From Halomicronema sp. CCY15110 (GTDB taxonomy: Bacteria; Cyanobacteriota; Cyanobacteriia; Phormidesmidales; Phormidesmidaceae): DNA of 57,279 nt. Of the stretch, positions 27,955 to 36,977 are shown piece by piece. The position numbers and the translations under genes were made by a program. The DNA is taken from NCBI RefSeq assembly GCF_016888165.1, contig NZ_JACSWC010000366.1, positions 1 to 57,279 on the forward strand, read 5' to 3'. Under the pieces are notes generated by a model. The model made no database searches. It was not told the origin of the DNA and worked only from the letters and a program-made list of their open reading frames with translations. Each line of letters opens with the position of its first letter. Position 1 is the first letter of the stretch.

Positions 27955-28266
27955 TTAGCCCAAAGTCGCCAAGATATCTTTCTCAGAGAGCAGGACATAT
28001 TCGTCACCGCCCAGCTTGAGATCAGTACCCGCATACTTGGAGTACAGCACCTTGGCACCAGCCTCCACTTCAGGGGCCTGACGACTACCGTCTTCATTGC
28101 GCTTGCCAGGGCCAACAGCGGCAATTTCACCCACTTGAGGCTTTTCTTTAGCAGTGTCGGGCAAGAGGATGCCGCCTGCTGTGGTCTCTTCAGAAGCGCT
28201 GACCTTAACCAAAACGCGATCGCCCAGGGGAGTCACGCTGGACGCACTCAAAGTAATAGCTGCCAT
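27955..28266 (-). CDS. groS: 10-kDa co-chaperonin GroES
   Basis: This 103-aa protein forms the heptameric lid of GroEL. The start ATG at 28266 is set by CTGGAGA upstream. The sequence shows [20 protein letters not shown], the mobile loop with [20 protein letters not shown], then [20 protein letters not shown] and EKDILATLG at the end. It is the first gene of the groESL operon. The CIRCE operator lies 83 bp before the start, so HrcA control is expected. Confidence 0.98.
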   Translation of the reverse strand: MAAITLSASSVTPLGDRVLVKVSASEETTAGGILLPDTAKEKPQVGEIAAVGPGKRNEDGSRQAPEVEAGAKVLYSKYAGTDLKLGGDEYVLLSEKDILATLG

Positions 28267-28348
28267 TACAAATTCTCCAGAATCGCTAACACTGAGGTGA
28301 ATTTGTGCTTGCCTAGAACAAAGACTGACTGAATCGGGTCTTTGTGGA

Positions 28349-28375
28349 TTAGCACTCTCACGCTCCGAGTGCCAA
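28349..28375 (-). promoter_or_regulatory. CIRCE operator (HrcA site) of groESL
   Basis: TTAGCACTC at 28349-28357, nine spacer bases and GAGTGCCAA at 28367-28375 match the CIRCE consensus (TTAGCACTC-N9-GAGTGCTAA) with one change, C for T, in the right arm. HrcA binds CIRCE and represses groESL until heat shock. It also sits 115 bp upstream of the divergent exoprotein start. Confidence 0.92.
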
Positions 28376-28489
28376 TTTAGAGCTTTGCGGGTACCCTCTA
28401 CAACTGCGTAATGAGTGCGGGTTCCCGAACTGAGTGAACTCAGGGTGTAGTGAATCGATATCGGTATCCACTTTCTCTGGAGAACCATC

Positions 28490-31186
28490 ATGAAACTTTG
28501 GCGATGGCTGGCGGTGCTTGCCCTCGGCACCAATGGGGGGCTGTTAACGTTCCAGGCGGCCCAGGCTAACCCGATTGTGCCCCAGGCAGGGACGCCCACC
28601 CAGGTGCAGCAAACCGGGTCTGAATTCACCATCACTGGCGGGGTTCACTCGGCGGATGGGCAAGCCCTCTTCCATGCGTTTGAGCAGTTGGGCTTATCCC
28701 AGGGGCAAATTGCGACCTTTCTCGCCCAGCCCGAAGTGCATTCAATTTTGAGCAGTGTGGTAGGCGGCGACGCCTCTTACATTGACGGGCTATTGCGTGT
28801 GACGGGCGGGGCGGCGGATTTATACCTCATCAACCCAGCGGGAATTTTGTTTGGCCCAAATGCCCAGCTCGATCTGCCCGGTGCCCTAGCGGCGACGACT
28901 GCCACTGGCGTGCTGTTTGATGGCGAGTTATTTAATGTGCTGGACGATGATGACTTTAGCCAGATATCCGGGATGCCTACGGGGTTTGTCTTTGCGGTGG
29001 ACGAGGCTGGGGCAATCGTGAACGTCGCTGATTTAGCCGTGGCCACGGGGGAAGCGATCGCCCTGATTGGCGGACAAGTGATTACCACGGGTTCCCTCAC
29101 GGCTCCGGGGGGCGAAATCACGATCGCCGCCATACCCGAGGCGGGTCTGGTGCGCCTCAGCCATCCTGACATGGTGCTGAATTTGGAGATTGCAACGCTG
29201 CCAACAGGGGCGATCGCCGATGGGAGGACGATGACGCCGCTGACCTTACCCGCTTTACTCACGGGCGCTCCCGCTGATATGGCGACTGGGCTGACGGTGC
29301 AACCGGACGGCACGGTAGCGTTGACTGGCAGCATGACCGTGTTGCCCCCGACGGCGGGAAGTGCGATCGCGAGTGGTACCGTCAATGTCTCGGGCTCTCA
29401 AGGCGGGAGTATTGCGGTGGTGGGCGATCGCGTGGCTTTGCTCAACGCTACCGTAACCGCTGACAGCGCGACGGGCGGGGGTACGGTGCGCGTCGGCGGC
29501 GACTACCAAGGACAACCGACCCTGCCCGGTGCCACCCTCACCTATGTCGATGCCGAGAGCCAAATCACCGCTGATGCTGGCGGCAGTGGCGACGGCGGCC
29601 AAGTCATTTTCTGGGCCAATGGCACGACGGCATTTTACGGCGACATCAGGGCGAACGGCGGTGTTAACAGCGGCGATGGCGGCTTTGTCGAAGTCTCCGG
29701 CGCGGAGACGCTAATCTATCGCGGCACGGTGAGGGCGATCGCCCCCAACGGCGCAGCGGGCACCCTACTCCTCGATCCGACTGACATCAACATTCTCAAC
29801 GGCACCAATGACGGCGACGACACGCCCGATGTCAATCCCCTTAATCTCAGTCCGCTAGATGTGTTGGCGGCAGCCGCTACCCCCACCACCATTTATGAAT
29901 CGGAGCTAGAAAACACAGCGGGCAATGTCAACGTTATCCTGCGCGCCACCAACAACATTACCCTGGGCGATTTGGCGGATAATGCCCTGACGTTCAATTC
30001 TGATCCCGTCACGCCCGGCTCAATTACCTTCGAAGCGGGGAACGAATTTCGGTTTGTGGATCCCAATGATGCGATAGTGGCTCCCCGACGCAACCTGACG
30101 ATCAACGCCGCTACCATTACCGTCGGCACCCTCGATACCTCAGAAGTGGGCAGTTTTGGCGGCAACGTGACGCTAAATGCGAGTGGGGCGATCGCCATTA
30201 GCGGCATCAACACTCTGGGCGATGCTCTAGGCGGCGGCGGCAGCGGTGATGTCACCATCACTGGTAGCCAAATCCAAACGGGGCGCATTCGGGCGGGCGG
30301 TGGCTTTCTCAACGACAGCCGGGTGGCACTCACGGCGACCAGTGGCGACATTATTGTTGACACCATCACAGCGGGCGGCGGCGGCTTAGAAATTGATGCC
30401 GCACGGCGCTTTCAAGCTCGCGACACCTTTGACTCTTTTGTGCGCATCACCCTCAATTCCACCGATGATGCCGCCTTGATTGACTTTCTGATGCGGGGCA
30501 ATCCCCAACCGCTCATTGATGCGGGGCTAGTGGATACAGCCGATCAAGTGTTCATCACGTTTCCCACCAGTATTGGCGTCAATCCGGGGGGTGGACAGCC
30601 GGGCAACATCGTCATTCGTCATGGGGGGTCTGCCGCGAGAAATTTTAGCGACGGCAATATTACCATTACCGGCTCTGGCGCATTTCCCAACATCCAGTTT
30701 GTATCAGGGCCGAACGACGACCACACCATTGATATCGATCCGGGGATACCAGATGCTAGCTTCACGGGCTTCACGACGCTGTTTCCACCGGGGACTTTTC
30801 CCGCTGAGGCCAGCGGCACCATTGGCGCAATTCTGCGGGGGCAGGGCGACGCCACCCTGGTCACGTCATTTCAAAATCAGCCGTTTGTGCCACTACCAGA
30901 AGCGCCTGAAAGTGGTGGGCCTGCCGGGAATATTCCTGGGACACCGGGCACTGAAGCGGGAGTGCGAGGTATTGATGTTGAAGCCAGAAGTTTTGAAAGG
31001 TTGTCAAATCTCACGCCTGACTATGAGGACGACGACGCGCTAACCAGTGAAGCCGATGCTGACGCGATCGCCACCGATGAGGTAGAAGACGAGGACTGTG
31101 TGGCCGCGATCGTCCGTCGCTCAGGCAACACAGTAGAAATCGACTCGACGTGCCCAGTCCCAATCCCGGCAGATCTGACGGATTGA
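28490..31186 (+). CDS. TPS-type haemagglutinin-like exoprotein (filamentous haemagglutinin N-terminal domain)
   Basis: This 898-aa protein has a signal peptide ([20 protein letters not shown]) and, from about residue 28 to 230, the two-partner secretion domain. That domain has [18 protein letters not shown] near 110-127 and the [20 protein letters not shown] region. The rest is Gly/Asn/Thr-rich beta-helical repeat. The C-terminus has a conserved-looking two-Cys motif ([18 protein letters not shown]). It would be exported across the outer membrane by a TpsB (FhaC-like) pore. No TpsB gene is in the window, so it relies on one elsewhere. TGGAGAA at 28478-28484 precedes the ATG at 28490. Function: adhesion or aggregation, inferred. 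Confidence 0.85.
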   Translation: MKLWRWLAVLALGTNGGLLTFQAAQANPIVPQAGTPTQVQQTGSEFTITGGVHSADGQALFHAFEQLGLSQGQIATFLAQPEVHSILSSVVGGDASYIDGLLRVTGGAADLYLINPAGILFGPNAQLDLPGALAATTATGVLFDGELFNVLDDDDFSQISGMPTGFVFAVDEAGAIVNVADLAVATGEAIALIGGQVITTGSLTAPGGEITIAAIPEAGLVRLSHPDMVLNLEIATLPTGAIADGRTMTPLTLPALLTGAPADMATGLTVQPDGTVALTGSMTVLPPTAGSAIASGTVNVSGSQGGSIAVVGDRVALLNATVTADSATGGGTVRVGGDYQGQPTLPGATLTYVDAESQITADAGGSGDGGQVIFWANGTTAFYGDIRANGGVNSGDGGFVEVSGAETLIYRGTVRAIAPNGAAGTLLLDPTDINILNGTNDGDDTPDVNPLNLSPLDVLAAAATPTTIYESELENTAGNVNVILRATNNITLGDLADNALTFNSDPVTPGSITFEAGNEFRFVDPNDAIVAPRRNLTINAATITVGTLDTSEVGSFGGNVTLNASGAIAISGINTLGDALGGGGSGDVTITGSQIQTGRIRAGGGFLNDSRVALTATSGDIIVDTITAGGGGLEIDAARRFQARDTFDSFVRITLNSTDDAALIDFLMRGNPQPLIDAGLVDTADQVFITFPTSIGVNPGGGQPGNIVIRHGGSAARNFSDGNITITGSGAFPNIQFVSGPNDDHTIDIDPGIPDASFTGFTTLFPPGTFPAEASGTIGAILRGQGDATLVTSFQNQPFVPLPEAPESGGPAGNIPGTPGTEAGVRGIDVEARSFERLSNLTPDYEDDDALTSEADADAIATDEVEDEDCVAAIVRRSGNTVEIDSTCPVPIPADLTD

Positions 31187-31667
31187 GTCCGGCCCAGGTT
31201 CAACAGTTACCTGAAGCGTCGATCAAATCTCTATCCAAAGATGGAAGCAATTTCCCACCTCAGAGAGAAGTAGTATCGGTCAGGAGTCTGAGACTGTAAT
31301 AGAGTCACCCCAAGCGACAATTATGGCAATCACAAAAGAAAAAAATGGGAATTGAATAAGTTGGGAGAACCATCTGGCTATCCCAAAGCAGGTAAGATGC
31401 CTACCCTAAAAAACAAGAAATTTGGATGTTATTTGATCCCTATTCCATGCTTTTTGCCCTATGTACGTTGTCTCCGTGACCTCACAGTTGTGGTTTCAGC
31501 AATACCCAAGCGCGAGTCGTAAGATGGGATGGCAACCGTTTTTTGACCGATCGTTTTTTGACCCATCGATGTCAGTTTAATCACGATCAATTCGACCTTT
31601 TGGCATTGTTAGCAAACGCTGTATCCCTAGCTCCCGGTTTACTTAGTTAATTCATTAATCACTCCTG
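31187..31667. other. Intergenic region upstream of the NarL-type regulator
   Basis: 481 bp with no supported gene; frames are short and interrupted. It is A/T-rich near 31310-31430. It holds a tandem 15-base repeat at 31537-31566 (listed separately), about 100 bp before the regulator start. No hairpin terminator with a T-run is seen after the exoprotein gene. Confidence 0.5.
31537..31566 (+). promoter_or_regulatory. Tandem 15-bp direct repeat, possible binding site
   Basis: CGTTTTTTGACCGAT at 31537-31551 is followed directly by CGTTTTTTGACCCAT at 31552-31566, one mismatch between them. Fourteen of fifteen identical bases in tandem suggest an operator read on adjacent helix faces. The nearest gene start is the NarL-family regulator 102 bp downstream, so autoregulation is possible. 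No matching factor is known to me. Confidence 0.4.
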
Positions 31668-32372
31668 ATGAACGATATTCGCATCATTATTATCGAAGAC
31701 CACGACCTCACCCGCATGGGGCTGAAGGCGGCCCTCAGGCAACACCCTGGCATCACAGTGGTCGGGGAAGCCGCAACGGGACGAGAGGGCTTGCGGCTGC
31801 TGAACCAGTTACAGCCCGATGTCGCCATTGTGGACATCGGACTGCCCGATTTGGATGGCATTGAAGTGACCCGGCAATTTAAGGAAACCGAGGATGCGGG
31901 GCAGTTGCCAGCCACGAAAGTGCTGATGCTGACGATGCATGATACAGAGGAATCCGTGATGGCGGCATTCGCAGCGGGTGCCGATTCTTACAGCGTTAAG
32001 GACGTTGACATCAAACAGTTGGTGGAAGCGATTCAGCTCACCCACGAGGGGCAGGTGTGGATCGATCCAGCGATCGCCCGCATTGTGCTGAGCCAGGCCA
32101 AGCGCATGGCCCCCATCGCGGCTACCGGCGGCGATGCAGAGCAGCGGGGTGACGACTACACCCAAGTGCTGGAAAGTGCACCGCTGACTGAGCGTGAACT
32201 AGAGGTGCTGGAACTGATTGTAGCCGGCTACAGCAACGCCAAGATTGCCGAGGAGCTTTACATCACCGTCGGTACGGTCAAGACCCACGTGTGCAACATT
32301 CTCAACAAGTTGAGTGCCAGCGATCGCACCCAGGCGGCAGTGCGAGCCCTACGAACTGGTCTTGTTCGGTAG
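31668..32372 (+). CDS. NarL/FixJ-family response regulator
   Basis: This 234-aa protein has a complete receiver domain. The acidic pocket is IIIIEDHDLTRMGL, the phospho-acceptor is Asp56 in VAIVDIGLPDLDG, and the switch Thr lies in VLMLTMHD and the conserved Lys in YSVKDVD. A LuxR-type HTH sits near residues 172-230 (APLTERELEVLELIVAGYSN, then VGTVKTHVCNILNKL). Phosphorylation by an unlinked sensor kinase would promote DNA binding; no kinase gene is adjacent. ATG at 31668. A ~25-residue acidic/Gly linker separates the domains. Its promoter region carries a tandem 15-bp repeat. Confidence 0.92.
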   Translation: MNDIRIIIIEDHDLTRMGLKAALRQHPGITVVGEAATGREGLRLLNQLQPDVAIVDIGLPDLDGIEVTRQFKETEDAGQLPATKVLMLTMHDTEESVMAAFAAGADSYSVKDVDIKQLVEAIQLTHEGQVWIDPAIARIVLSQAKRMAPIAATGGDAEQRGDDYTQVLESAPLTERELEVLELIVAGYSNAKIAEELYITVGTVKTHVCNILNKLSASDRTQAAVRALRTGLVR

Positions 32373-32486
32373 AAAAGCCCCTGACATCACACGTCTATCG
32401 TTCGAACGAGGCCGGTTCTCACCATGAGGGGATGTAAGTTCGCGGCAAAATTGGTTTGATAGAAGTGTTGAAACGAAAGGAGGTCC

Positions 32487-33026
32487 ATGCGACCGATTAA
32501 CATAGGACTAACAGAAGACCAGCGATGCAGCGTCATTGAGTTATTGAACCGCAATCTGGCAGATGTCTACCTGCTGCTGGTCAAAACTCGTAAGTATCAC
32601 TGGGACGTCGTTGGTCCACAGTTCCGGACTTTGCACGAGTTGTGGCAAGAGCAGTATGAAGCTCTATCGCTCCAAGCCGATGACATTGCAGAGCGCATTC
32701 GTGCGTTGGGTGGCTATCCCCTCGGAACGATTGAAGGATTCTTGCGGTATGGCTCAATTAAAGAGCATCCCAACGATTTGCCGAATGCCAATGAGATGGT
32801 AAACCGGCTCTACACGGATTACGAGCAAATCGTCCGCAATCTGCGCGATCACATTGCCCAGTGCTCCGATCGCTACGGCGATGAAGGTACGGCAGACTTC
32901 TTAACTGGTCTGATGGAAGGTTACGAAGAAGCTGCCTGGATGCTACGCTCCTTCGTGGAAGGTGAAGCCTTACAGGGTCGTCCCGTGGCATCAGATAATG
33001 CCAGCAACGTTCCTGCTGGGGTATAA
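32487..33026 (+). CDS. Dps-family ferritin-like DNA protection protein
   Basis: This 179-aa four-helix protein has the inter-subunit ferroxidase ligands in the classical spacing. His38 (TRKYHWDV), His50 (RTLHELW), Asp65 and Glu69 (ADDIAERI) match the E. coli Dps positions His51, His63, Asp78 and Glu82. Residue 54 is Gln where E. coli has Asp67. Dps proteins oxidise ferrous iron with peroxide, store it and protect DNA in stress. AAAGGAGG at 32476-32483 gives a very strong ribosome site for ATG 32487. A perfect 42-bp palindromic terminator follows. Confidence 0.92.
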   Translation: MRPINIGLTEDQRCSVIELLNRNLADVYLLLVKTRKYHWDVVGPQFRTLHELWQEQYEALSLQADDIAERIRALGGYPLGTIEGFLRYGSIKEHPNDLPNANEMVNRLYTDYEQIVRNLRDHIAQCSDRYGDEGTADFLTGLMEGYEEAAWMLRSFVEGEALQGRPVASDNASNVPAGV

Positions 33027-33078
33027 GCTAAAGCCGCAAATGGCCAATCGTGTTAGTTAGCCTTTGCTGAGCAAAGCA

Positions 33079-33120
33079 CAATCAAAAAGGGGGCATCCAT
33101 GGATGCCCCCTTTTTGATTG
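33079..33120. terminator. Perfect 42-bp bidirectional terminator after dps
   Basis: The 42 bases form a perfect palindrome centred on CATCCATGGATG, with an A-run on the left and a T-run on the right flanking a GGGGGC/GCCCCC stem. It would stop transcription in both directions. It lies 53 bp after the dps stop codon. Confidence 0.95.
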
Positions 33121-33264
33121 CGAAATTGTTTATCGGCGCAGTGTTCCCGCTTACAGGCATCCCTCAGGCAGTCAAGCCTATCGTCGATTGCACGCCTCTC
33201 ATTGGGCGAGTCTGTTACTGGGGCAAGCGGGGTAAACGGCAATATAGAGTCGTTGCTGACCCAT

Positions 33265-34212
33265 ATGCCACCAGTCAGACAACTGGAAGAGACCGCTTCC
33301 ATCTGTTGTTTCAGGATAGTTGGCGGAACACCTACTGCCTGCTTGCACACTCAAACGATCACAAATGGCTGCTATATCGGTACAGTAAGGGCTAGAAATC
33401 ACCTGAGCAGCCAATTGGACGGGCGATCGCAGCAAGCAGCACAGTCATCGTTGGATTTAACGGCACCACAGGCGATCGCATGGCCAGAGCCAGGAACTGT
33501 GCATGTGTGGCAATTGCGTTGCTCTGCGGCGCAGGCGGTGTGCCCCCAGTGGCAAGCTTGGCTATCGCCTGATGAACAAGCACGCCTGAATCAATATCGT
33601 CGCGCCGCTGACCGCGATCGCTTCCTTTGCAGTCGTGGCGGGTTGCGCTATCTCTTAGCAAGTTATTTACAACAGCCGCCAGCCAGCCTCCAGTTACGGT
33701 ATGGAGCCCAGGGTCGCCCAGCCCTCGCCTCAGCATCCGTGCCCCTACATTTCAATGTGGCACACAGTGGCGACTGGGTAATCTGGGCCTTCAGTCGCTG
33801 CCGGTGGATTGGGGTAGACGTGGAAGTATTACAGCCCCGGCAGCGATTGCGATCGCTGATCCAAAGGTGTTTAACCCCAAAAGAGCAGGCCGCGATTGCG
33901 CAGGAGCCAACAACCCAACTTGCTCAATTTCTCTCCATGTGGACCGTGAAAGAGGCACATCTGAAAGCAGTGGGACTGGGATTGAGCTACCCCCTGCAAA
34001 ACGTGCAAGTGGCCTTGCAGCCCACACCTACGCTTGTGCGCCCCGCTCAAGTGTCTATCTATGGCGTAACGGCCTGGTATGTCGATGTGTGGCAGCCAGA
34101 CCCAGCCGCAATCGCGGCGCTTTGCGTGGGTCAGTCGCCTTGCAAGGTGGAATTATTTAACCTGACCACTCGCGACGGTGGTCAGGTTTTTCACATCATT
34201 AGGGCTGACTGA
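33265..34212 (+). CDS. 4'-Phosphopantetheinyl transferase (Sfp/HetI type)
   Basis: The enzyme transfers phosphopantetheine from CoA to carrier proteins of fatty-acid, polyketide or peptide synthesis. Motifs near the middle and end are FNVAHSGDWVIWAF, IGVDVEVLQ (metal-binding Asp/Glu) and SMWTVKEAHLKAVGLGLSYP, the WxxKEAxxK signature. The start is unclear. ATG at 33265 gives 315 aa, about 70 more than usual. A TTG at 33451 gives a 253-aa protein of normal length but has no evident ribosome site. The last ~18 codons contain an intrinsic-terminator-like hairpin (34161-34191). No synthase genes are nearby, so it probably serves the whole cell. Confidence 0.88.
   Translation: MPPVRQLEETASICCFRIVGGTPTACLHTQTITNGCYIGTVRARNHLSSQLDGRSQQAAQSSLDLTAPQAIAWPEPGTVHVWQLRCSAAQAVCPQWQAWLSPDEQARLNQYRRAADRDRFLCSRGGLRYLLASYLQQPPASLQLRYGAQGRPALASASVPLHFNVAHSGDWVIWAFSRCRWIGVDVEVLQPRQRLRSLIQRCLTPKEQAAIAQEPTTQLAQFLSMWTVKEAHLKAVGLGLSYPLQNVQVALQPTPTLVRPAQVSIYGVTAWYVDVWQPDPAAIAALCVGQSPCKVELFNLTTRDGGQVFHIIRAD
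34161..34191 (+). terminator. Terminator-like hairpin inside the end of the PPTase gene
   Basis: CCTGACCAC at 34161-34169 pairs exactly with GTGGTCAGG at 34178-34186 and is followed by five T. It lies within the last ~18 codons of the phosphopantetheinyl transferase frame, so part of the transcripts may end before the stop codon. Confidence 0.7.
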
Positions 34213-34291
34213 AGCAGTCATGGCTGCAAAGGTTAATAATCTAGTGATGGTGCGATCAAGGTATTGTCAGGCCACCATCTGAGGAAAAACA

Positions 34292-34309
34292 GGCCCAGCA
34301 AAATGGGCC
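34292..34309 (-). terminator. Second terminator hairpin downstream of the porin gene
   Basis: GGCCCA and TGGGCC pair around a six-base loop. On the - strand the stem is followed by TGTTTTT. It backs up the terminator at 34326-34354. Confidence 0.65.
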
Positions 34310-34325
34310 AGGAAAATTTCTCATC

Positions 34326-34354
34326 AAAAAAGGGGGCAGTTACTTCCCCCTTTT
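34326..34354 (-). terminator. Intrinsic terminator of the porin gene
   Basis: On the - strand, AAAAGGGGG pairs with CCCCCTTTT around AAGTAACTG and ends in a run of six T. It lies 33 bp after the porin stop codon. A strong terminator fits a highly expressed outer-membrane protein. Confidence 0.9.
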
Positions 34355-34387
34355 CAGTTCTAGCTAAACAGATGTATCAAGGTCTGC

Positions 34388-35824
34388 TTAGAAAGAGAAG
34401 GTTGCACGGAGTGCACCGTACCACTGACTACCATCACCAGGATCAGCCAGAGTACCTGTATCCAAATCGCCGTAGATAACAGCAGGAGTAATGGTCAAGA
34501 ATTCGTTGACCGGAACACCCAAGTAGACTTCGAACATGGAAGGATCGAGTCTATCGTTGTAGTCGGGCAAATCAGCGTAGTAAGCACCAAGTGTAGACCC
34601 TTCAAAGAAGATGTCATTAATACCGGCACCAGCCATCCAAGAGAAGTCATCATCGTCGCCGTTGTCATGCCAAGCAGCAGTACCAGCCACGAAGAACTGA
34701 CCAAAGTCAAGGTTTAACAGACCGGCGTAGGTGTTGGTGAAGTTTCTGTCACCGTCACCATTACCACGCATGTAGGCAACAGCAGCATCGATTAAACCAT
34801 CGCTGATGTAGCTACCTTGAACGATGTAGGATTGGCTAGCTGCGCCAGCGATACCATCACGGGGATCGTTGGAGCCATTTTCGCCGTTGTCAGCGGAGTA
34901 GCCAGCATCGATGACAAAGCTGTCGCCAAGGGCCGCACTACCACCAAAAGCGAAACCGCCGCCACCCATATCGAAGTCGTAAAGCACAGGACCGCCAGGA
35001 TCAGCGACACTAGGACCGTCGAAAGGCACGATGGTGCTGACAACGAAGTCATCTGTGGCGATGCTGTTAGCAGCCACGATGAAGTCGAGGTTATCACCGA
35101 CACCAAAGCTGTAGTAGAAGTCATCAATGACGACATCTAAGTTATCGGTACCGGAAGAATTAGCCAAGCCACCAGCAAAGCCTAAGAGGCCAAAATCGTC
35201 ATCACCGGCTTGCAGACGAACGCGCAAACGATCATCACCCGTGAAGCTGGAGTCAAAGTTCAAGCGAGCCCGAGCAGTGAACGCCAGATTTTCGTCGGTA
35301 TCAGAAGTGATTCCGGTGTTACCGCCGCCAATTTGGATAGTAGTTTCGCCAAAGGGAGCAACTAGGTTGCCGTCAACTTGACCACGCAATTTGGTGGTAG
35401 TCGAGAACTGCTGAGCACGCAATTCAGCGGTTTCAGCTTCTAGCGCATCAACGCGACCACGCAGAGTAGCCAATTCAGCAGCAAACTCTTCTTGCAAGCG
35501 CTGGATGGTCGCCAGAGTATCAGGATCCAGACCACCGTCAGCAATCAAGAACCGGATGGAATCCAAACAAGCATTCAAACCAGCGGCAAACTCATAACGA
35601 GTCATGAACTGGTTACCACGGTAAGTCCGAGTACCCAGGTCACCCTCGATACAACCGTAGTCTTCTACCAAGGACTGCAGAGCGCCGAAAGCCCAGTTGT
35701 CCGGAGTCGGAGATACATCGACGAGCTCGTCGATGGTGCTAACTTGAGCGTTAGCCGAACCAGCAAATCCCATGCCCAGTAGGACGGGACTCGCCAACAA
35801 TACTTTCCACAATTTGTTAGACAT
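34388..35824 (-). CDS. SLH/OprB-type outer-membrane porin ('iron uptake porin' family)
   Basis: This 478-aa precursor has a signal peptide cleaved near ANAQVS (residue ~26). Residues 28-65 form an SLH-like segment (TIDELVDVSPTPDNWAFGAL) that binds peptidoglycan-linked polymer. Residues ~100-140 are a coiled coil (LQEEFAAELATLRGRVDALE). From ~145 the sequence is an amphipathic beta-barrel ending in aromatic YGALRATFSF. This is the usual architecture of cyanobacterial SomA/Slr1841-like porins, which carry ions and small solutes, with some linked to iron uptake. Two terminators follow the gene. The leader holds GTGTGAGGAG, a candidate site for the sRNA Yfr1. Confidence 0.92.
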   Translation of the reverse strand: MSNKLWKVLLASPVLLGMGFAGSANAQVSTIDELVDVSPTPDNWAFGALQSLVEDYGCIEGDLGTRTYRGNQFMTRYEFAAGLNACLDSIRFLIADGGLDPDTLATIQRLQEEFAAELATLRGRVDALEAETAELRAQQFSTTTKLRGQVDGNLVAPFGETTIQIGGGNTGITSDTDENLAFTARARLNFDSSFTGDDRLRVRLQAGDDDFGLLGFAGGLANSSGTDNLDVVIDDFYYSFGVGDNLDFIVAANSIATDDFVVSTIVPFDGPSVADPGGPVLYDFDMGGGGFAFGGSAALGDSFVIDAGYSADNGENGSNDPRDGIAGAASQSYIVQGSYISDGLIDAAVAYMRGNGDGDRNFTNTYAGLLNLDFGQFFVAGTAAWHDNGDDDDFSWMAGAGINDIFFEGSTLGAYYADLPDYNDRLDPSMFEVYLGVPVNEFLTITPAVIYGDLDTGTLADPGDGSQWYGALRATFSF

Positions 35825-36293
35825 TTACCCTTTACTCTCCTCACACCTTGAGGTTAAGGTCAAAACGTTGCCAGAACTGAGTTCTAGCATCTTTGTGACA
35901 GCTACGCAATAGTCTAAGACTTACATTTGCAGCCACACAGCAAAATACTAGCAGATCTATTTGCTGGACACTAGCCCATGAGCCTTAAAAAAATCTGGCA
36001 CATCACCATTAATTCTCTACAACAAACCATTACAAGTGCGCTCATCCCAGTCATATGAGTGCTCCCGTGGTTCTGGCCGATACTCTTGCAGTCATGGCTG
36101 ACAACACAAATCCGATTGTGTATCAACAATTTTGCCCAGCACTCAGGGCTGAACCAGGCAAGAGGATGCTACTCGTCTTGCCCGGTGAACCGAATATCTA
36201 AAACCGCTATCCTAAAATATGGAAATCCCGGCTGGCGCTAGGAGAGAACGAGCACGGCTTAATTTCCAGCCCATAGCCTGCACCAGCTCGTCA
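35825..36293. other. Porin leader and intergenic region
   Basis: 469 bp between the divergently placed pterin-dehydratase end and the porin start. No gene is supported; a 60-codon frame at 36059-36241 lacks any feature. The porin promoter must lie here on the - strand, and a long 5' leader is likely. AGAACTGAGTTCT at 35874-35886 is a short palindrome. Confidence 0.5.
35837..35846 (-). promoter_or_regulatory. Candidate Yfr1 sRNA pairing site overlapping the porin ribosome site
   Basis: On the - strand the leader reads GTGTGAGGAG, ending 12 bases before the porin ATG. It is the exact reverse complement of CUCCUCACAC, the core of the ultraconserved loop of cyanobacterial sRNA Yfr1 (ACUCCUCACAC). 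In Prochlorococcus, Yfr1 is reported to block translation of porin-type mRNAs by pairing near the ribosome site. The GAGGAG here may itself be the ribosome site. Confidence 0.6.
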
Positions 36294-36578
36294 TTAGCTT
36301 GCCAGGGTATCAATAATCTCAGCGAGGTCAAAATCTTTATGGGTCAGACCACCAGCATCGTGGGTGCTGAGGGAGATGGTGATCTGATTGTAAGAAATGG
36401 CCAGGTCGGGATGATGTCCGGCAGTTTCGGCAGGTTCAACTAATTTATTAACAAATGCGATCGCGCTGGGGAAGCCATCAAAGATCTTGATGGTTTGAAT
36501 CGTTTTGCCTTCTTGTTGCCAACCGTTGAGCGCTTGCAACTTAGTCTGAATTTCGACGGCGGATAATAAAGCAGTCAT
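36294..36578 (-). CDS. Pterin-4a-carbinolamine dehydratase (PCD/DCoH family)
   Basis: This 94-aa protein has the complete PCD signature: AIAFVNKLVEPAETAGHHPD with the catalytic His pair, then LAISYNQITISLSTHDAGGL and THKDFDLAEII. These proteins dehydrate 4a-hydroxy-tetrahydropterins. In bacteria lacking aromatic hydroxylases they may act in pterin or molybdopterin-related roles. GGAGA lies just before the ATG at 36578. No aromatic amino-acid hydroxylase is nearby. Monocistronic as far as seen. Confidence 0.92.
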   Translation of the reverse strand: MTALLSAVEIQTKLQALNGWQQEGKTIQTIKIFDGFPSAIAFVNKLVEPAETAGHHPDLAISYNQITISLSTHDAGGLTHKDFDLAEIIDTLAS

Positions 36579-36740
36579 AAAAGTCTCCAGCGAATAGTCA
36601 CTTCCTTGACCTTAGCGCTGATGCCGTCCTGTGTATCTGGGTCAATAGTTAGGAACTATTTGTAGCGGTTGCCCTATGACCAGACTGTTGGACGAAGATC
36701 CAGACTCTGGAATGAATTAGAGAGATGACATCATTAGCTA

Positions 36741-36826
36741 GCTGAGAACCCCCTTTAAAACTATCCGCCCCTACTCGTGGAAGGCAAAGCCTTCAAAAAG
36801 TAGGGGCGGTGTAGCGGGTCTCAGGC
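36741..36826 (-). terminator. Nested hairpin structure, probable terminator of the 23-aa ORF unit
   Basis: Three nested inverted repeats are visible: CTGAGA/TCTCAG near the ends, CCGCCCCTACT (36765-36775) with AGTAGGGGCGG (36799-36809), and GAAGGC (36780-36785) with GCCTTC (36789-36794). On the - strand it is followed by ATAGTTTT. It may terminate a transcript from the 23-codon ORF or be a stable RNA element. Confidence 0.55.
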
Positions 36827-36905
36827 TGAAACCAGACTGCCGGAAGGAACTCCAGGATCCAGTTTCAATCGGTCAGGCAATCTGAAATGAGATTGACGCT
36901 GGTTC

Positions 36906-36977
36906 CTAGTGAACAGCCCCGGCACGCAGCCGGCTTACCTCAACCTGAAGACCCATGCATTTACTACTATCACTCAT
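36906..36977 (-). CDS. 23-aa small ORF with full-length Shine-Dalgarno sequence
   Basis: ATG at 36977, TAG at 36906-36908. The peptide is MSDSSKCMGLQVEVSRLRAG ending in AVH. What supports it is the ribosome site: AAAGGAGGTGAT at 36982-36993 (- strand) is complementary to the whole 12-base 3' end of 16S rRNA, with eight bases between AGGAGG and the ATG. A terminator-like structure lies about 80 bp downstream (36741-36826), so it looks like an independent unit. No membrane segment. I do not recognise the peptide. It could be a small protein, a leader peptide or a regulatory decoy site. Confidence 0.5.
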   Translation of the reverse strand: MSDSSKCMGLQVEVSRLRAGAVH

